This document shows, piece by piece, positions 58,943 through 64,000 of a DNA stretch of 64,000 nucleotides. Origin of the DNA: Symsagittifera roscoffensis (taxonomy: Eukaryota; Xenacoelomorpha; Acoela; Convolutidae); the NCBI RefSeq assembly GCF_963678635.1, contig NC_087069.1, positions 42,183,883-42,247,882 on the forward strand, in the 5' to 3' direction. Under the pieces are notes generated by a model. It was not told where the DNA came from. It saw only the letters and a program-made list of their open reading frames with translations, and made no database searches. Position numbers and translations under genes: made by a program. Each line of letters starts with the position of its first letter. The stretch's first letter is position 1.

Positions 58943-59800
58943 CCCGGGTTGACCTCCAAACACCGAAAATGCTTAACATACAATTCCATACAACAAAAAT
59001 CATTATCATACAATTCCATACATCAAGTGTATGGAGAAAATGCTTGTCATACAATTTTCATACATTTTCGAAAAACACTAGAAAAAAACTAAACCATTTC
59101 TGCGGCTTTTTGAGATCAGTTGAACAGACTGGTGACAAACAAAACTGATTTAAAACATTTTTTGAAAAAAAATGCTTTCAATACAATTTTCATATACTTT
59201 TTGATGACGACACAAACATTTTCCGAAAAAAATTTTTTGTATGCAAAAATTAATTTCTTGTGTGCATAACGTAGTCCTGGATACAATAATATTGGCTTTG
59301 TTTATCTTTTCACTTAAAATTTTTGTTCAAATTCCTATTTCTTTTGTATGGCGTGTTTATGTATGCCTTGATCAATATCTGATAGATTAAAAATTCAAAA
59401 AATTAAAATAATCATCACTGAAAAATTTTGCAAAAAATAAAAGTTTGTTACTTTTGTTATATTATTTTGTGAAAGACACCTAGAAGACAATTCAGGTCGA
59501 TTTTCATGCATTGCAAATGTAGTACCGTCCAACTTTTTGTGCTCTGAGTAACCAAGGTCTTTGTCACTTGTGTTCGGTTGCAAACACAACCCAAATTTTT
59601 TTTAGAAAATTAATTTAGAAACAAAAAACAACTTTTTGGTTTATGGAGAAAACACCTATCACACAATTTCCATTTATGTGAAAATGTTTATTATAGAGTT
59701 TTCAAACAACTTTCTGTACGTATGGAATTGTATGAAGTTGTAGGAAAAAATTTTTCCCATTTATGAGAATTCTATGATAAGCTTTTTTGGTCAACCCGGG
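58943..59800. mobile_element. Non-autonomous element with CCCGGGTTGACC termini
   Basis: The left end CCCGGGTTGACC and right end GGTCAACCCGGG are perfect inverted repeats, extended inwards by degenerate ATACAATTCCATAC / GTATGGAATTGTAT blocks present several times. About 858 bp, no coding frame. A right-end fragment of the same family lies at 63298-63381. Confidence 0.7.
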
Positions 59801-60112
59801 CAGTTGTAGTCTTAATCTTACAATCAATCTTACAATCAACAAAGTGTTACTGAAACTTGGCAGCTACATAGCAAGCAACTCTGAATAATTTGTTCAGTTG
59901 TGTTTTAACAGAGGATAGGAGGTTGTGGCTTTAAGTTTTTCAGGCAAGATATCAAATCAATTGCATAATTTGACACGGAAATGTTGTCTTTACAATTACT
60001 TGTCACCGTTAAAACAAAGTTTACTTCCTTAGTACCTGCTTTTAAGTTGCAAAATTCGTGATTTGGAAATTATCTTCGATAAGAACGTGGTTATTTATTG
60101 TTCCAACCTTTG

Positions 60113-60628
60113 TAATGTGAGTAACGGAAAGTTAGTGCTCGGGGTAATTTTTTTAATTTCAGACAAATTTCGACTTTTAACTAGCCATTTTTGACAAAAA
60201 TTTTTATATCAATCAAAAAGTCTTGCTGTCCTGAACTTTATTTTGAAAAAAATTATCCAGGTGCGATCAAATTATGGAGGCTTAAATATTTCCATTTTGG
60301 CCAACTGGGGGCAATTAATGAGCGATATAGTTCGCGCTATTGACGCGTAAGCGGAGGTTTAATCTGTCCAAAAATCGTTGAAAAGTGGTTTAAGGAAGCT
60401 TATTTGCTGTAATTGAGTTGCTGTTATTTTTTTGCTACTAGGAGCAAAATCTATGAATTTGTATCTTACATGGCGTGTGGGGGAATAATTTTCACAAAAA
60501 ACCTCCAGTGCTCAAAAAATCCATTTTATTTATTTTGCAATTATTTTCTCATGTTATTACTGCTCCATAGACCTTGAAAGGCAATAGGAAATTTCAGGGT
60601 TTCGCCTTGATACGAGCAGTCTTGTTAT
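60113..60628 (+). repeat. Dispersed repeat family D, copy 3
   Basis: Same orientation as copy 1. It starts GAGTAACGGAAAGTTAGTGC and ends CAGGGTTTCGCCTTGATACG, then AGCAGTCTTG. More diverged than copy 1, and it lacks the 197-bp internal duplication. Confidence 0.7.
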
Positions 60629-62840
60629 TCAACAAATTGTGAAAGTATGTTAGGGTATGGTATCCTACTCTGGGACGTACAGGAAGTTCTTTAAGGTTTT
60701 TCGTCAGAGAAAATAATCTTTCATTTTTTCCTTCATAAAAGCTGTTTAAACAGGTCGATTAAAATGTCTGTCTAAGGTGTTTAGCGCATTTTCACGGATG
60801 CGGTTCAATAGTGGTTACGAAATAATTCAGCTGGCTGAGAATTAGAGGTCTTCTTAGACTGTATGTAAATGATGTGCGCTTTTTAGTTGCTAAAGTTCTT
60901 ATTCCTATTGCTATTTTAAGTTTGTTTAAAGTTTTGATAAAATAACGAGCGGAACTATAGGAGCTCACTCAAAGGAAAGGAGAGCCCCGTTGGTTCTACT
61001 TGAAGAACTTGCGTCACAACATGTTATTTTTTTCTGGAAGCGCTCTCTGTACTAATGATTGGTAAATATGAAAGCTCGTTCGCCGAAAAAAAAATATATT
61101 TTTTTTTCGTATAAAATGCCAATTTAAATAATTTTTAGCATGCATTTACGCAAATTTTGAATATTCATTACAGATTTACTCAAACTTGCGCATAACCCAA
61201 TATAAAAACAGTGATCAGCCTCACCCCGACTTGTAAAACTTGCAAGATTCTGACAGAGTTTTGCACAAACTTGTAAGTATCTGACGAGGAATCCTATTTT
61301 TTTTTCTAGTTAAACGTACATTCGAATGCGGCTTTTAAAAGCTGTATTAAAACAAGCTTCTAAGTTTTGACGGTTTTAAAAAGACACAAAATTGGATAGT
61401 CTTGGAAATGTACATACCGGAAGACAAACACGTTTTTTTCCAAAATGAGATGTCCACTCTTTTAAAGGAATATAAACAGTGCGATTATTTCTAAAGAGTT
61501 GATAGAGCGAGATTTTGTCTAGATTTGAGGTAATCTGTAAATTTGCGAAGATAAACAAATGTCCTATATGAAGCCCAAACAACGGGTAATAGTATTAAAA
61601 TAGGTGTGACCGCAAAATGTCTGTTCTGTATTAGGTTAATATTCGAGTACCCGATACTTCAGGCTACAAGCCAACAGGAAAACTTGGAGAGTGGTATACC
61701 GTCTAGGACGAGTAAATCGGTATTGGTATTATAGCGCTTAATGGGGTATAACGGTAATTTGTGAAAGTTCTAAGGGTAACGCTTCAAGTGTTAAATGTTG
61801 AAAAGACAGTTCAATAACTTTGTGTCAAATAAGCTCGACCAATAAAGACGAAACAAATTAAATTATACACTTCAATTTTTTATAAATAAAATCTATTATG
61901 ACTCAAAGTTAGTGTCGCAATTCAAATCCAAGAAAATAAACTCACGAAGTTCATTAACCGAAACCCAAAAATCTTGCTCGTTTATGCTGCAATATGTAAA
62001 GGAAAGGTGTCAAAACGATTGCTTAAGCAAAAAAATTGTGAAAAGCAAGAAGCCACTTTCTAATTGAACTGAACAAGGCGACTAAGGGAATTGTTAAAAT
62101 ATGGATTTTCTAATTTATGACACAAAATAATAACTGAGGCAAGAGGAAAGAAAGAATCAACAGAATTCGTGTTACCTTATTTGGTCTAGAGGCGTTTTAG
62201 AGATTTACAGGACACTGAAGTCACAAGTGTTTTTGAATTGAATCTTAACACGGAACGAAACATGTGCTTTTAATTGTGCGCTTGTCGATTCAAAATGATT
62301 TTTAAAAAATATGCGGCATTTTACAAAAAAAAACACTGCAAAATTGCTCTTTAGAACGAAAAAATGTCAAGCATGATGTATAGTAATGTTTTTTTTTCAA
62401 TCCTATTTTTAGCAAAAAAGCATGACTAAATAACGATTTGGATTCAAAGATTTCTACTGGCTTTTGTCTTATGTAAGTGAAAAAATCTACGGTAAATGGA
62501 AAGATAAAAAACAAAAATAGGTTTTATTTCAATGAAAAGTCTAATTTTAAAAATAACTGTTATTTAACACGATTTTTTCAGAGTTTGATCAAACTTTTAC
62601 AGCAACTGGCAGCAATTAATCTGAACTGCCCAGTATGAACGCAAACTTTTTTGGTTTTGAGCACTCAGAAAGTTATTATGGGCCTTGATATGCTAGATTT
62701 CACCATCTGTAAAAGGTTCTACAAACTGCGTGAAAATGATTTTAATAAGACAACGGAAAACTTTTTGTTTAGGTTTTAGAAAAGCGCCAAGCGAGGAAAA
62801 GATTTTTAGGCAGGTTTTAGAAATTTTTGAACAAAAAAAA
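60629..62840. other. Intergenic, no supported gene
   Basis: AT-rich DNA without a recognisable gene or RNA. The short minus-strand frames at 61376-61582 and 62302-62514 are unconvincing. Confidence 0.4.
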
Positions 62841-62849
62841 ACGTTTACT

Positions 62850-63045
62850 TTTGGCCCGGGCTCCCCCTTAGAATTGGTATATTGGCGCCAAAGGCGCCTT
62901 TAGAAAAATTTTACGGTCCGTTTCCAAAAATGGATATCTCAAGATAGTACAAAGTGGGACCCTTTGGGTCGCAGGTGGTCGAATCCCCGAGGGGGGAGGC
63001 ATCAACCCCCTTACCTCCCCCCTAAATCCGCCCTTGATTATAAGT
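62850..63045 (-). repeat. GC-rich repeat (GGGCGGATTTAGGGGGGAGG type)
   Basis: A local GC-rich island in AT-rich DNA with runs of C and G. On the minus strand it starts CAAGGGCGGATTTAGGGGGG. It contains the palindromes GGCGCCAAAGGCGCC and ACCCTTTGGGT and ends near GAGCCCGGG. This style of segment is common as a dispersed repeat in invertebrate genomes. The 94-residue frame through it (62868-63152 minus) is probably repeat-derived. Confidence 0.55.
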
Positions 63046-63297
63046 AAAAAAAAACATTTACAAAAGCCAGCTAATTTTTTTCCCGCAAATCGAGAATTAT
63101 TATTCTGTGATGAATCCATGACTTCAATAAGTGGTTTTGATGACTTGTCCATTAATCTGGTTGCTTAACCGATCAATTGTGTAACCTTTTTAAAAATTCT
63201 TCATTGAATGGCACTTCAAGAAAAAGCGATTGTTTGAAGTTTCGGAAACAAAATTTGGACATCATCCCCCCAAAGTTAACATCATCCCCCCAAAGAC

Positions 63298-63381
63298 TCC
63301 GTGTATGAAATTGTACGATAAGCGTTTTTCTTTTATGGAGTTGTATGACAAGCATTTTTTTTATATGGAGGTCAACCCGGG
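63298..63381 (-). mobile_element. Fragment of the CCCGGGTTGACC element
   Basis: Two degenerate TATGGAGTTGTATGACAAGC blocks lead to GGAGGTCAACCCGGG at 63367-63381, matching the right end of 58943-59800. No left end is found in the window. Confidence 0.6.
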
Positions 63382-64000
63382 ATAGATTGATGCTGACTAA
63401 ACTTTATACTATGTAAGAAAATTGAATGGCCAAAAATACAAAAAAACTACTTCAAACAAAAAGCTGAGTTACAATTTTTCTTGTTTTGGCTCTAATGTTA
63501 TATTCACAGGAACACATTTAATCAAGGAGTGGAACGCCCAACGGTCAAAACTTCAAAATATTAATCGCCTGGAAGGTCTACTTTTTAATTCTTTTTCCTC
63601 AACATTTCAATTTAGCCAATCCCCAGACTTCAAAATTTTACCTATAAGATGTTTTCCCGCACTGAGAGAAAAAGAGAAAATAATCGATTATATTACAATT
63701 ACATTTACAATTGTACTTTTATCAAAATTATAATTAATTACAAGCGCCAAACTTAAATGTTTACATGATTTCTAGTCGATAGTAATGATAAAACTTTTCT
63801 TGATATTATAAAAAATTGAAACCAATTATAATTGAATATAATTTTTCCGAAAGTCTCTTATAATCTCTCATAATTAATTATAGTCTGTAATATTAGATTA
63901 TGATGCTTTTTTATGTCAAAAAAAATAAAAATGAGATGTTTTGGCTTTCCTTGGTTCATCTGAACAGAGTTTTACCGCGACACAAAAGTTTCATAGAGAT
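63382..64000. other. AT-rich window end, no supported gene
   Basis: An open frame at 63422-63733 (103 residues with a TTG start) has no recognisable motif. The remainder is very AT-rich with repeated TATAATT motifs around 63810-63900. Confidence 0.35.

Noticed and set aside
63422..63733. 103-residue plus-strand frame near the window end
   Set aside because: Non-ATG start, no recognisable motif and no splice support.

Overview
This is animal (metazoan) nuclear DNA: strongly AT-rich, gene-poor and full of mobile elements. The evidence is a GT-AG intron of 99 bp in the one spliced gene I can model, a eukaryotic SLC6-type neurotransmitter/osmolyte transporter, several families of miniature inverted-repeat elements, and the wreck of a Polinton/adintovirus-like element. 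The species cannot be fixed from the sequence. A small invertebrate such as a tunicate or cnidarian would fit, but that is a guess. Two 200-N blocks (4283-4482 and 30131-30330) are scaffold gaps of placeholder size.

Layout. (1) 1-4.2 kb has no firm gene, only weak coding remnants. (2) 4.2-17.8 kb reads as one decayed virus-like transposon of the Polinton/Maverick/adintovirus type. A protein-primed family-B DNA polymerase lies on the minus strand (about 8.23 to 4.25 kb). A packaging ATPase, a retroviral-type integrase, a minor-capsid-like protein and a major-capsid-like protein lie on the plus strand (13.8-17.8 kb). All are broken by frameshifts, stops and deletions. (3) 19.1-22.6 kb carries a decayed transposase of the Tnp2/CACTA-like type, preceded by a SET-domain (histone methyltransferase-like) remnant. 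The SET segment is duplicated in tandem with a period of 1,109 bp. (4) 22.66-38.13 kb is a huge inverted repeat with two arms of about 7.2 kb. Each arm contains three direct copies of a repeat unit with two facing, decayed coding segments that I do not recognise. The gap in its centre is flanked by the same 288 bp on both sides, so it is probably an unmerged contig overlap. (5) 41.5-43.4 kb on the minus strand is the only large intact gene, an intronless SLC6 transporter of 611 residues. (6) 44.3-45.1 kb may hold exons of another minus-strand gene. (7) 45.9-57.5 kb is a field of dispersed repeats: a 0.5-0.7 kb family with three copies in the window, a cluster of MITEs with about 30-bp termini, a 732-bp foldback element and an ATTATG-type microsatellite. 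(8) 58.0-58.7 kb is a two-exon gene for a 186-residue Cys-rich RING-like zinc-binding protein. (9) 58.9-64 kb holds further non-autonomous elements and no supported gene.

Only two genes look functional: the SLC6 transporter and the zinc-binding protein. They face away from each other, 14.6 kb apart, with no sign of shared function. Everything else of note is a record of transposon and virus-like activity. All identities, percentages and boundaries were judged by eye; no search was run.
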